From Kitasatospora sp. NA04385 (GTDB taxonomy: Bacteria > Actinomycetota > Actinomycetes > Streptomycetales > Streptomycetaceae), in the NCBI RefSeq assembly GCF_013364235.1, contig NZ_CP054919.1, positions 4,731,200 through 4,795,199 on the forward strand: 64,000 nt of DNA, given 5' to 3'. The position numbers and the translations under genes were made by a program. The notes beneath the pieces were generated by a model. That model was not told where the DNA came from, ran no database searches, and saw only the letters and a program-made list of their open reading frames with translations. Below are positions 42,890 through 53,952 of the stretch, one piece after another. Positions within the stretch are counted from its first letter, which is position 1, and each line of letters opens with the position of its first letter.

Positions 42890-43001
42890 ACCGGCCGCGG
42901 CCCGGGGCGCGTAACCTGAAGTACACACGTGCGCCATCGGGCCTGTTCGGCCGTGCCTCGGCGTACTCACCCAGAGTGGCAATACACGAGGAGACGGTGC
43001 A

Positions 43002-43982
43002 GTGAGCGGGATCACGACCTCCGGTGAGAAGAAGCTCAAACTCTTTTCCGGCCGTGCCCACCACGGACTTGCCGAGGAGGTCGCCCGCGAACTGGGCACC
43101 GAACTCGTCCCGACCAAGGCCCTGGACTTCGCCAACGGCGAGATCTACGTCCGCTTCCTGGAATCCGCCCGCGGCGCCGACTGCTTCGTGATCCAGAGCC
43201 ACACGGCTCCGATCAACCAGTGGATCATGGAGCAGCTGATCATGATCGACGCGCTCAAGCGCGCGTCGGCCCGCAGCATCACCGCGATCCTCCCGTTCTA
43301 CGGCTACGCCCGGCAGGACAAGAAGCACCTCGGCCGCGAGCCCATCTCGGCCCGCCTGGTCGCCGACCTGCTGCGCCAGGCCGGGGCCGACCGGCTGATG
43401 GCGGTGGACCTGCACACCGCGCAGATCCAGGGCTTCTTCGACGGCCCGGTGGACCACCTGTTCGCGCTGCCGATGCTGGCCGACTACGTGGGCGACCGCG
43501 TCCCGGACCGCTCCAAGCTGACCATCGTCTCCCCGGACGCCGGCCGCGTGAAGGTCGCCGACCAGTGGTGCGACCGGCTCGGCGCCCCGCTGGCGATCAT
43601 CCACAAGCGCCGCGACATGTCGCAGGCCAACACCATCCTGTCCGCCGAGGTGGTCGGTGACGTCAAGGACCGGGTCTGCGTCCTGGTCGACGACATGATC
43701 GACACCGCCGGCACCATCTGCGCCGCCGCCGACGCGCTGTTCGACGCCGGTGCGGCCGACGTCATCGTCGCCGCCACCCACGGGGTGCTCTCCGGCCCCG
43801 CCGCGGACCGGCTGAAGAACTCCCGGGTCAGCGAGTTCGTCTTCACCAACACCCTGCCGACCCCGGCCCAGCTCCAGCTGGACAAGATCACCACCCTGTC
43901 GATCGCCCCGTCGATCGCCGCCGCGGTGCGCGAGGTGTTCGAGGACGGCTCGGTCACCAGCCTCTTCGAGGGCGTGCACTGA
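43002..43982 (+). CDS. prs: Ribose-phosphate pyrophosphokinase (PRPP synthetase)
   Basis: The 326-residue enzyme makes PRPP from ribose-5-phosphate and ATP for nucleotide, histidine and tryptophan synthesis. It has KLFSGRAHHGLAEEVA, the flexible ATP loop FYGYARQDKKHLGREPIS, the metal-binding DLHTAQIQGFF and the PRPP-binding loop VLVDDMIDTAGTI. The GTG start follows GAGGAGACGGTGC. A very strong terminator follows. Confidence 0.97.
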   Translation: MSGITTSGEKKLKLFSGRAHHGLAEEVARELGTELVPTKALDFANGEIYVRFLESARGADCFVIQSHTAPINQWIMEQLIMIDALKRASARSITAILPFYGYARQDKKHLGREPISARLVADLLRQAGADRLMAVDLHTAQIQGFFDGPVDHLFALPMLADYVGDRVPDRSKLTIVSPDAGRVKVADQWCDRLGAPLAIIHKRRDMSQANTILSAEVVGDVKDRVCVLVDDMIDTAGTICAAADALFDAGAADVIVAATHGVLSGPAADRLKNSRVSEFVFTNTLPTPAQLQLDKITTLSIAPSIAAAVREVFEDGSVTSLFEGVH

Positions 43983-44004
43983 CCCGCCGTCAGGCCCCGC
44001 CGGG

Positions 44005-44052
44005 CGTGAAATCGGCCCCCCGCTCCGCCCGGAGCGGGGGGCCGATTTCACG
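44005..44052 (+). terminator. Strong terminator after prs
   Basis: A perfect 22-bp stem (44005-44026 with 44031-44052) has a GCCC loop, 22 bp after the prs stop. The promoter for rplY may begin inside its right arm: TTCACG (44047-44052), 18 bp, TAGTCT (44071-44076). Confidence 0.9.
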
Positions 44053-44236
44053 TCCGTGCCACACCCCGGTTAGTCTTGGGAGACTGCTCGGCGAGGGATG
44101 CCCTTCTGGTGCTCCGTGATCGACGCGCGAGAACGATGCGCCTTGATCGAACCGCCGAGCGTCCCCCCAACACTTGAGGGTGTGGCCCGGCGGTTCTGTC
44201 GTTCCTGCACCCCTTCGCTTCACGAGGAGTGCAGCC

Positions 44237-44848
44237 GTGTCCGAGATCCGCCTTGCCGCCGAAGCCCGCACCGAGTTCGGCAAGGGTGCCGCCCGTCGTG
44301 CCCGTCGCGCCGGCTTCGTCCCCGGTGTCGTCTACGGCCACGGCCACGCCCCGGTGCACCTGAACCTGCCCGGCCACGACCTGATGATGGCCCTCAAGAC
44401 CCCGAACGCCCTGCTGGTCGTCCCGATCGACGGCAAGGACGAGTTCGTGCTGCCGAAGGCCGTGCAGCGCGAGGCCATCAAGCGCTCCATCGAGCACGTC
44501 GACCTGCTGCTGGTCAAGCGCGGCGAGAAGGTCACCGTCGAGATCCCGGTCCACACCGAGGGCGAGCTGGCCCCCGGCGGCAACCTGATCGAGAACGTGC
44601 TGAACGCCCTCCCGATCGAGGCCGAGGCCACCCACCTGCCCGAGTCGGTCACCGTCTCGGTCGAGGGCCTGGAGGCCGGCGCCTCCATCACCGCCGGCGA
44701 CATCGCCCTGCCCTCCGGCGTCTCGCTGGCCGTCGAGGCCGACGCCGTCGTGCTGCAGGTCATCGGCGCCCAGGCCCCCGAGGCCACCGAGGAGGAGGCT
44801 GCCGAGGCCGAGACCGAGGCTGCCGCCGCCGAGGCCGTCGAGGCCTGA
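44237..44848 (+). CDS. rplY: 50S ribosomal protein L25 (Ctc type)
   Basis: The 203-residue protein has the L25 N-terminal 5S-rRNA-binding domain (about 1-95, AEARTEFGKGAARRARRAG and VPGVVYGHG) and the C-terminal Ctc beta domain (about 100-180). A tail of Glu/Ala repeats follows. The long Ctc form is normal for actinobacteria. The start is GTG 44237 after GAGGAG. The leader from 44077 is about 160 bases long and carries the small hairpin AGTCT-TGGG-AGACT near its 5' end. Confidence 0.95.
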   Translation: MSEIRLAAEARTEFGKGAARRARRAGFVPGVVYGHGHAPVHLNLPGHDLMMALKTPNALLVVPIDGKDEFVLPKAVQREAIKRSIEHVDLLLVKRGEKVTVEIPVHTEGELAPGGNLIENVLNALPIEAEATHLPESVTVSVEGLEAGASITAGDIALPSGVSLAVEADAVVLQVIGAQAPEATEEEAAEAETEAAAAEAVEA

Positions 44849-44957
44849 TCACCGCCGCTTCGCTGCCCCGGCCGTCCCGCCCCGTGCGCGGACGGCCGGG
44901 GCAGCGGCGTGTCCGGGATGATGTGACGGTACGGAGAACACCCGCGTGAGGAGCGGC

Positions 44958-45533
44958 ATGAGCGAGTACGACGGCCCCTGGCTGGTGGTGGGCCTCGGCA
45001 ACCCGGGCAAGGAGTACGCCCGCAACCGGCACAACATCGGCTTCATGGTGGTCGAGCTGCTGGCCCAGCGCATCGGCGCCCGGTTCAAGGCCCACAAGAG
45101 CCGCGCCCAGGTCGCCGAGGGGCGGCTGGCCGGCCGGCGGGTCGTCCTCGCCGAGCCGATGAGCTTCATGAACCTCTCGGGCGGCCCGGTCACCGCGCTG
45201 CGCGACTTCTACAAGGTGCCGACCTCGGCGGTCGTCGCCGTCCACGACGAGCTCGACCTCGACTACGCGGCGCTGCGGCTGAAGACCGGCGGCGGCGACA
45301 ACGGCCACAACGGGCTCAAGTCGCTCACCAAGTCGCTCGGCCCCGACTACCACCGGGTCCGCTGCGGGATCGGCCGCCCGCCCGGCCGGATGGAGGTCGC
45401 CGACTTCGTGCTCAAGGACTTCTCCTCCACCGAGCGCAAGGACCTCGACTGGTTCGTCGACCGGGCCGCCGACGCGGTCGAGGCGCTGCTCTCCGACGGC
45501 CTGGAGCGGGCCCAGCAGAACTACAACTCCTGA
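44958..45533 (+). CDS. pth: Peptidyl-tRNA hydrolase
   Basis: The 191-residue enzyme releases peptides from stalled peptidyl-tRNA. It has VGLGNPGKEYARNRHNIGF with the catalytic His, EPMSFMNLSG and VHDELDLDY with the supporting Asp, plus GGGDNGHNGLKS. I chose the ATG at 44958 because AGGAG is four bases upstream. A GTG at 44946 would add four residues. It follows rplY, as usual in actinobacteria. Confidence 0.96.
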   Translation: MSEYDGPWLVVGLGNPGKEYARNRHNIGFMVVELLAQRIGARFKAHKSRAQVAEGRLAGRRVVLAEPMSFMNLSGGPVTALRDFYKVPTSAVVAVHDELDLDYAALRLKTGGGDNGHNGLKSLTKSLGPDYHRVRCGIGRPPGRMEVADFVLKDFSSTERKDLDWFVDRAADAVEALLSDGLERAQQNYNS

Positions 45534-45660
45534 TCCCCGCCGGGCCGCTGACTGCTCTCCGTACACAACGTTCATGCAACGCTTGCCCGGAGGAAGCTGA
45601 CCTGGGGTCAGAAACCGCGCGGGATCGGATACCGTCGAAGCCGGTACAGCAAGGATTGAA

Positions 45661-45927
45661 GTGCCGTCTATGGGGGTATGGACCGTGATCCGGTCGAAGC
45701 GCGTGGGCAAGGTCGTCGGCGGCACCGTACTGTGCCTGGCCGCCGGAGGATGGGCGGGGCAGGCCGCTGCGGCCGCCGAGCCCAGCCCCGTTCCCGAGCC
45801 CGCCGCCGCCCGGCTCGCCCCGCCCACCGGCTCCGTCGGCGCGGCCGGCGCGTACGCCGTCGGCGGCGGCCTGGTCGTGGTGGCGGGCGGGGCCGCGGCC
45901 TGGCTGCGCAAGCGCAAGCGGGCCTGA
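45661..45927 (+). CDS. Small exported protein with a sorting-signal-like C-terminus
   Basis: The protein has 88 residues or fewer; alternative starts lie at 45670 and 45676. It has a signal peptide (about 14-40, VLCLAAGGWAGQAAAAAEP), a short Pro/Ala linker and the C-terminal order APPTG, hydrophobic helix, RKRKRA. That order is that of a sortase signal, with Ala in place of Leu in LPxTG. If it is cleaved and anchored, almost nothing but the linker would be displayed. Otherwise it is a double-anchored membrane peptide. A dyad CTGACCtggGGTCAG (45597-45611) lies upstream. Confidence 0.7.
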   Translation: MPSMGVWTVIRSKRVGKVVGGTVLCLAAGGWAGQAAAAAEPSPVPEPAAARLAPPTGSVGAAGAYAVGGGLVVVAGGAAAWLRKRKRA

Positions 45928-45941
45928 ACGGCGGGGACGAC

Positions 45942-45993
45942 GAACGGCGGCGGCCCGCCCCCTCGATGACGAGGGGGCGGGCCGCCGCCGTTC
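45942..45993. terminator. Bidirectional terminator before ppc
   Basis: A perfect 24-bp stem (45942-45965 with 45970-45993) with an ATGA loop lies between the converging small-protein and ppc genes. It is the longest perfect hairpin I found in the window. Confidence 0.9.
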
Positions 45994-46008
45994 CCGGTGC
46001 GGGCCGGA

Positions 46009-48807
<2,799 letters not shown>

Positions 48808-49037
48808 GGCTGTCTCCCTGTGGTGGTGGGGTTCGGCAACGGCTCTGACATCACCGCGGTGCGGGTGACGGGTGCGGACCGCGCTGTCCGACGGGCAACA
48901 GCATAGGTGGCACGGGGTGCCAGGACGGAGAGGTGGCCGGATGGCGGACAGGTCGGGGAGGGCCGGGAACCCGCCGGACGCGGGACGGCACCCGTCGGCA
49001 CGCCTGCCGCCCGGGGCGACTGCGTATCGTGTCGGTC

Positions 49038-50303
49038 ATGAGTGAGAAGCCGTCGGGGGACGGCCCGTGGTGGTGGGCGCGAAGGCGCAGCGCGGTGCTG
49101 GACGTGGGGCTGGCGGCGGTCTCCGGGCTGGAGTGCGCCGCCGGGGCGTACGGGCTGGTCCGGGACCGGCTGGGCTGGGGACTGCCGGTGACGGCGGTGT
49201 GCGTGGCGCTGGGGGCGCTCGCCGGGGCGTCGCTGCTGGTGCGGCGCAGGTGGCCGGTGGTGCCGGTGGTGGTGGCGCTGGTGTTCGTGCCCGGCTTCTT
49301 CGGCGTGGTGCTGCTGGTGGTCTCGCTGTACACCCTCGCGGCGACCTGGGAGTGGCCGCTGCGGCGGGCCCGGGTGGTGGTGCTGTCGGCGGTCGCGATG
49401 GTGGAGACCTTCGGGACGGTGCTGTTCGCGATGACCGCGCCCGCCGAGGCGCCCGCCGACCCGTTGCCGCCGACCTGGGTGTTCGTGGTGATCGCGGCGT
49501 TCGTCGCGGTCGGCATGGCGGTGGCCCCGATGGTGACCGGCCTGTACGTGGGGGCGCGGCGGCGCCTGGTGGAGTCGCTGAAGGACCGCGCGCAGGGCCT
49601 GGAGACGGAGCTGACCCTGCTGGCCGAGCAGGCCAGGGAGCGGGCCTGGCGGGCCCGGGCGGAGGAGCGCACCAGGATCGCCCGGGAGATGCACGACGTG
49701 GTCGCGCACCGGGTCAGCCTGATGGTGGTGCACGCCGCGGCGGTGGAGCGGATCGTCCCCAAGGACCCGGCGAAGGCCCGGCAGTCGGCGCAGCTGATCG
49801 GCGAGACCGGCCGGCAGGCGCTGGACGAGCTGCGGGAGATCCTCGGGGTGCTGCGGATGACCGAGCCGCAGGAGCAGGTGGAGGCCCCGGTCGGCGGCCT
49901 GGCCGAACTGCCGGAGCTGGTCGAGCAGTCCCGGGTGGCGGGCATGGCGGTGGCGCTGACGGTCAGCGGCGAGCGCCGGGAGTACGTCGCGGAGGCCGAG
50001 CAGACCGCGTACCGGGTGGTCCAGGAGGGCCTGACCAACGCGCACAAGTACGCGGGCGGGGCCCGGGTGTCGGTGCTGCTCGCGTACGTGCCCAACGGGG
50101 TGCGGGTGTCGGTGGTCAACGCGTGCCCGGACGGGGCGGCGCAGGTGGCGCTGCCGAGCGGCGGCAACGGGCTGGTCGGGATGCGCGAGCGGGTGGTGGC
50201 GCTCGGCGGCGCCTTCCACGCCGGGCCGGAGGACGGCGGCGGGTTCCGGGTCGAGGCGGTGCTGCCGTCCCGGCTGCGGCGCCCGGCGGGGCCCCCGGCC
50301 TGA
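49038..50303 (+). CDS. Orphan DesK-type sensor histidine kinase
   Basis: The 421-residue protein has about six hydrophobic segments (18-175), a coiled linker, HisKA_3 with the phospho-acceptor His in RIAREMHDVVAHRVS (about residue 216) and a HATPase_c domain with GLTNAHKYA and GNGLVGMRERV. It looks catalytically complete, but no response regulator adjoins it. The next gene converges from the other strand. A partner must be elsewhere; the two degenerate LuxR regulators in this window are poor candidates. Confidence 0.9.
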   Translation: MSEKPSGDGPWWWARRRSAVLDVGLAAVSGLECAAGAYGLVRDRLGWGLPVTAVCVALGALAGASLLVRRRWPVVPVVVALVFVPGFFGVVLLVVSLYTLAATWEWPLRRARVVVLSAVAMVETFGTVLFAMTAPAEAPADPLPPTWVFVVIAAFVAVGMAVAPMVTGLYVGARRRLVESLKDRAQGLETELTLLAEQARERAWRARAEERTRIAREMHDVVAHRVSLMVVHAAAVERIVPKDPAKARQSAQLIGETGRQALDELREILGVLRMTEPQEQVEAPVGGLAELPELVEQSRVAGMAVALTVSGERREYVAEAEQTAYRVVQEGLTNAHKYAGGARVSVLLAYVPNGVRVSVVNACPDGAAQVALPSGGNGLVGMRERVVALGGAFHAGPEDGGGFRVEAVLPSRLRRPAGPPA

Positions 50304-50349
50304 CCGGCCCGACCGTCCGCCCAGCCGTCCGCGGTGTGAAGCCGTCCGC

Positions 50350-50865
50350 TCAGCCGTCCGCCCGGCCGTCCGCGGTGCGCAGCCGGTGCGGGGCGTGGCC
50401 CAGCACCAGGGTGCCGATCGCCCGGTCCACGCTGGGGCCGAGGTACCACTCGCCGGTGTGGTCGAGGCTGTAGACCCGGCCCCGCTCGTCGATCGCCAGC
50501 AGGGCCTGCCCGTACAGCTCCTCGCCGAGCGGGGCGAGCCGGACGTCCAGGGCGCGGCCGAGGTCGGCCAGGGTGCGCGGGGCGTGCAGGCCGCAGCGCG
50601 GGTCGAGCAGGAACGGGGTGCGGGCCAGGGTGTCGCCCGGGCCGGGGACGTCGAAGGCCAGGCCGCCGAACTCGGCCCAGGCCTCGATCGCGGCCGGGAA
50701 CACCGAGTGCTGCGGGTCCAGCGGGCCGCCGTACGCGACCAGGGCGTCGGCCCACTGCTCGGCCTGCCGGATCTCCCAGCGGCCGGGGTGCCAGCCGGCC
50801 TGCTTGAGCGCGGCGGCCACGTCGGCCGGGAAGCGGGGCTGGGTGCGGACGGTGCTGGCGTTCAG
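50350..50865 (-). CDS. SUKH-3 family immunity protein
   Basis: The protein of about 171 residues has the SUKH-3 pattern: ALKQAGWHPGR near the N-terminus, FGGLAFDVPG in the middle and GEWYLGPSVDRAIGTLV near the end. SUKH proteins neutralise nucleic-acid-targeting toxins. There is no ATG, GTG or TTG at the right place. The best start is CTG at 50865, with GGAG seven bases upstream, so the gene may use a rare start codon. It is 47 bp downstream of the deaminase-like gene and should be its immunity partner. Five CCGTCCGC octamers straddle its 3' end. Confidence 0.82.
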   Translation of the reverse strand: MNASTVRTQPRFPADVAAALKQAGWHPGRWEIRQAEQWADALVAYGGPLDPQHSVFPAAIEAWAEFGGLAFDVPGPGDTLARTPFLLDPRCGLHAPRTLADLGRALDVRLAPLGEELYGQALLAIDERGRVYSLDHTGEWYLGPSVDRAIGTLVLGHAPHRLRTADGRADG

Positions 50866-50912
50866 GGCGTGCTCCGGTGGGTCGGGGACGGGGGACTGCG
50901 GGCCGTGCGCGC

Positions 50913-51368
50913 TCAGCGGCCGGGCGGGCCGACCGCGACGCTGGCCACGTTCAGGTGGTCCAGCAGCGGGGCGCAGGAGCGGCAGGGCGGCGCGTGCGTG
51001 CCGTGCGCCGGGTCCCCCTCCTCGCGGATCCGCAGCGTGGTCATCCGGGCGCCCTTGAGCGCCTTGCGCGCCTCCTGCACCGTCATCGGCTTGCGGGCGG
51101 CCCGCTTCGAGCGGGACGCGTCGACCTGCCCCAGGTACTGGGACAGCAGCGCCGCCTCCGGGCAGCGGCCCATGAAGCGCTCGCGCTTCTCCACCGGCAG
51201 CGCCGCCAGGAACTCCCCGACCAGCGGGTGCAGCATCGGCGCCGGCTCCGACTTCTCCCCGGCCAGGGTGTGCACCTCGCCGCCGCGCAGCGACAGCGCG
51301 GCCGCGACCGCGGGCAGCAGGCTGTCGCGCTGGTGCCGCAGCACGGGCGGCGGGCCCGACTGGTCCAT
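50913..51368 (-). CDS. YwqJ-type deaminase domain protein, putative toxin
   Basis: The 151-residue protein is almost entirely one domain. It has the zinc-deaminase pattern of the YwqJ family: C69-P-E71 in place of the usual HxE, then HAPPC129RSC132 after the strand MTTLRIREEG. The family is found in bacterial polymorphic toxins and probably deaminates nucleic acid or nucleotides. There is no signal peptide or delivery domain, so it may act inside the cell or rely on another protein. The ATG follows GAGGAG. The partner SUKH-3 gene lies just downstream. Confidence 0.82.
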   Translation of the reverse strand: MDQSGPPPVLRHQRDSLLPAVAAALSLRGGEVHTLAGEKSEPAPMLHPLVGEFLAALPVEKRERFMGRCPEAALLSQYLGQVDASRSKRAARKPMTVQEARKALKGARMTTLRIREEGDPAHGTHAPPCRSCAPLLDHLNVASVAVGPPGR

Positions 51369-51525
51369 GACTGCTCCTCGGCGTTGGTGCGGCGCACCGG
51401 CAGTTCTCCGCTGCCGGGGGTCTGCTGACGGACGGTGGACACGCAGGGTAGCGAGAGCCACTGACAGTGAATCCTCGCCCCAGGGCGTCCAGCCTGCCAA
51501 ACCGATTCGCGGCGCGCCGCGCCGG

Positions 51526-51599
51526 GGTGCGGACACGGGGCGCGCGGAGGTGTACGGAGGGACGAACTCCCGCCCCGCGCGCCCCTGGTGGTCCGCACC
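51526..51599 (+). promoter_or_regulatory. Long two-part hairpin upstream of the sugar cluster
   Basis: GGTGCGGAC (51526-51534) pairs with 51591-51599 and GGGCGCGCGG (51538-51547) pairs with 51575-51584 around a 27-nt loop. It ends 78 bp before the Gfo/Idh start codon, within the 309-bp divergent gap 51369-51677, and could be a structured leader or an insulating terminator. A smaller dyad CACTGaCAGTG is at 51459-51469. I see no gene in this gap. Confidence 0.45.
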
Positions 51600-51677
51600 G
51601 GTTTTGCCGATTGTGCCCCGATGGGCCCGGCCGGGCCGGTACCGTTCGAGCGACGCGGCGGCAAGGGGGGTCTTGCG

Positions 51678-52862
51678 ATGGGGTCGAACGTCGTGGCGCA
51701 CGAGGCGCCAGGGGAACACGTGCCCACACCGGGCAGCACCGAACGGCAACCGGACCGGCGGATCGGACTGGCCGTGGTCGGCGCCGGCTACTGGGGCCCG
51801 AACCTGGTCCGCAACGCCCAGCAGACCGCCGCACTGCGGCTGCACTGGCTGTGCGACCTCGACGAGCAGCGCTCCCGCCGGGTCCTCGGCGAGTACTCGA
51901 CGGTCGCCTCCACCACCTCCTACGAGCAGGTGCTCGCCGACGAGCGCGTCCAGGCGGTGGCCATCGCCACGCCCGCCGGCGTGCACCACCGGCTCGCCCG
52001 GGCCGCCCTGGAGGCCGGCAAGCACGTCCTGGTGGAGAAGCCGATCACCACCACCGTCGAGGAGGCCGCCGACCTGGTCGCCCTCGCCGAGGAGCGCGGC
52101 CTGGTCCTGATGTGCGACCACACCTTCTGCTACACGCCGGTGGTGCGCCGGATCCGCGAACTCGTGCACGGCGGCGAGATCGGCGACATCCAGTTCTTCG
52201 ACTCGGTGCGGATCAACCTCGGCCTGGTCCAGCCCGACGTCGACGTGTTGTGGGACCTCGCCCCGCACGACCTGTCGATCCTCGACTTCGTGCTGCCGCC
52301 GGGCGTCGAACCCGTCGGCGTCAGCGCCCAGGCCGCCGACCCGATCGGCGCCGGCCGGGCCTGCGTCGCCTACCTGACGCTGCACCTGTCCAACGGCGCG
52401 CTCGCCCACTGCCACGTCAACTGGCTCTCCCCGACCAAGGTCCGCACCACCCTGATCGGCGGCTCCCGCCGCACCCTGGTCTGGGACGACCTCAACCCGC
52501 AGGCCCGGCTCGCCGTCCACGACCGCGGCGTCGACCTCACCCCGCCCGACGAGCTCACCGACGCCATCCGGCACCGCGCCCTGATCTCCTACCGGGTCGG
52601 CGACGTGGTCGCCCCCGCCCTGGTCGAGCAGGAGGCGCTGCGCAACGTGATGGGCGAGTTCGCCGCCGCCATCACCGAGGGCCGCGCCCCGCTCACCGAC
52701 GGCCGCGCCGGGCTGCGCGTGCTGCGCCTGCTGCACGCCGCCTCCCGCAGCCTCGAACTCGGCGGCGCCACCGTCCCGGTGGACGCCTCCGACGACGCCG
52801 CCCTGATCACCCGCAAGCTCCCCGACCAGCTCCCCGACCAGCAGAAGGCCGCCGCCCGATGA
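51678..52862 (+). CDS. Gfo/Idh/MocA family oxidoreductase
   Basis: The 394-residue protein has an N-terminal Rossmann domain (about 28-150) with VVGAGYWGPNLVRN and the conserved VEKPITTT, and a C-terminal alpha/beta substrate domain. The DxxxH-type region reads WDLAPHDLSIL. In sugar clusters such proteins oxidise or reduce position 3 of a UDP-sugar (WbpB type) using NAD. The ATG follows AAGGGGGG. It heads a four-gene same-strand cluster and overlaps the next gene by four bases (ATGA). Confidence 0.9.
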   Translation: MGSNVVAHEAPGEHVPTPGSTERQPDRRIGLAVVGAGYWGPNLVRNAQQTAALRLHWLCDLDEQRSRRVLGEYSTVASTTSYEQVLADERVQAVAIATPAGVHHRLARAALEAGKHVLVEKPITTTVEEAADLVALAEERGLVLMCDHTFCYTPVVRRIRELVHGGEIGDIQFFDSVRINLGLVQPDVDVLWDLAPHDLSILDFVLPPGVEPVGVSAQAADPIGAGRACVAYLTLHLSNGALAHCHVNWLSPTKVRTTLIGGSRRTLVWDDLNPQARLAVHDRGVDLTPPDELTDAIRHRALISYRVGDVVAPALVEQEALRNVMGEFAAAITEGRAPLTDGRAGLRVLRLLHAASRSLELGGATVPVDASDDAALITRKLPDQLPDQQKAAAR

Positions 52863-53842
52863 ACGCCGCCGTCCCCCTCGAAGGCTCCCGCTGCCTGGTC
52901 ACCGGCGGCGCCGGAACCATCGGCTCCACCGTCGTCGACCAGCTGGTCGAGGCCGGCGCCCGCGAGGTCGTCGTCCTCGACAACTTCGTCCGCGGCCGGG
53001 CGGCCAACCTGGCCCGCGCCCGGGAACTCGCCGCCCCCGGGCAGCTGCGGGTCGTCGACGGCGACATCCGCGACCGCGCCCTGCTGCGCGACCTGCTCGG
53101 CACCGGCACCGACCTGCTGTTCCACCTCGCCGCGATCCGGATCACCCAGTGCGCCGCCGAACCCCGGCTCGCCCTGGAGGTCATGGTCGACGGCACCTTC
53201 GACGTGGTCGAGGCCGCCGCCGAGACCGGCGTGCGCAAGGTGATCGCCTCCTCCACCGCCTCGGTGTACGGCCTCGCGGACACCTTCCCGACGCCCGAGA
53301 CCCAGCACCCGTACCACAACGACACCCTGTACGGCGCCGCCAAGGTCTTCAACGAGGGCCTGCTGCGCAGCTTCCACGCCATGCACGGCCTCGACTACGT
53401 CGCCCTGCGGTACTTCAACGTGTACGGCCCCCGGATGGACGTGCACGGCCGCTACACCGAGGTGTTCATCCGCTGGATGGAGCGGATCGCCGCCGGACAG
53501 CCCCCGCTGATCTTCGGCGACGGCGCCCAGACCATGGACTTCGTCTACACCGAGGACATCGCCCGGGCCAACCTGCTGGCCGCCGCCGCCCCCGTCACCG
53601 ACCGGGTCTACAACATCGCCTCCGGCAGCGAGGTCTCGCTGCGCGGCCTCGCCGACGCGCTGCTCGCCGCCATGGACTCCGACCTCGACGTCGAGCACGG
53701 CCCGGCCCGGGACACCGCCGGCGGCGTGGTCCGGCGCCTGGCCGACGTCTCCGCGGCCGAGCGCGACCTCGGCTGGAAGCCCGAACTCGGGCTCACCGAC
53801 GGGCTGCGCAGGCTCGTCGCCTGGTGGCGCGAGCAGCTCTAG
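52859..53842 (+). CDS. NAD-dependent nucleotide-sugar epimerase/dehydratase
   Basis: The 327-residue extended SDR has VTGGAGTIGSTV for NAD, FHLAAIRIT, ASSTASVYG, Tyr-Gly-Ala-Ala-Lys (YxxxK) and ALRYFNVYGPRMD. The last segment places it with UDP-glucose/UDP-GlcNAc epimerases. It is translationally coupled to the Gfo/Idh gene. A hairpin overlapping its stop codon probably splits the cluster transcript from the aminotransferase genes. Confidence 0.92.
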   Translation: MNAAVPLEGSRCLVTGGAGTIGSTVVDQLVEAGAREVVVLDNFVRGRAANLARARELAAPGQLRVVDGDIRDRALLRDLLGTGTDLLFHLAAIRITQCAAEPRLALEVMVDGTFDVVEAAAETGVRKVIASSTASVYGLADTFPTPETQHPYHNDTLYGAAKVFNEGLLRSFHAMHGLDYVALRYFNVYGPRMDVHGRYTEVFIRWMERIAAGQPPLIFGDGAQTMDFVYTEDIARANLLAAAAPVTDRVYNIASGSEVSLRGLADALLAAMDSDLDVEHGPARDTAGGVVRRLADVSAAERDLGWKPELGLTDGLRRLVAWWREQL

Positions 53843-53872
53843 CGCCCGGGCCGGCCCCGGCCGGGCGCTAGA
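53838..53872 (+). terminator. Hairpin overlapping the epimerase stop codon
   Basis: TCTAGCGCCCGG and its complement form a 16-bp stem with one bulged G, with the TAG stop inside the left arm. It is strong enough to act as an intra-cluster terminator. Confidence 0.6.
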
Positions 53873-53952
53873 CCCGCCCCGCCGCCCCGGGCGGCGGCCA
53901 CCCCGTAGGACCGCGCGAAGCGGAGCCGTGCGTGATGCGAAGGAGCACCACC

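Noticed and set aside
44071..44090. AGTCT-TGGG-AGACT hairpin as a riboswitch for rplY
   Set aside because: It is only 5 bp long and lies at the presumed transcription start. There is no conserved aptamer pattern.
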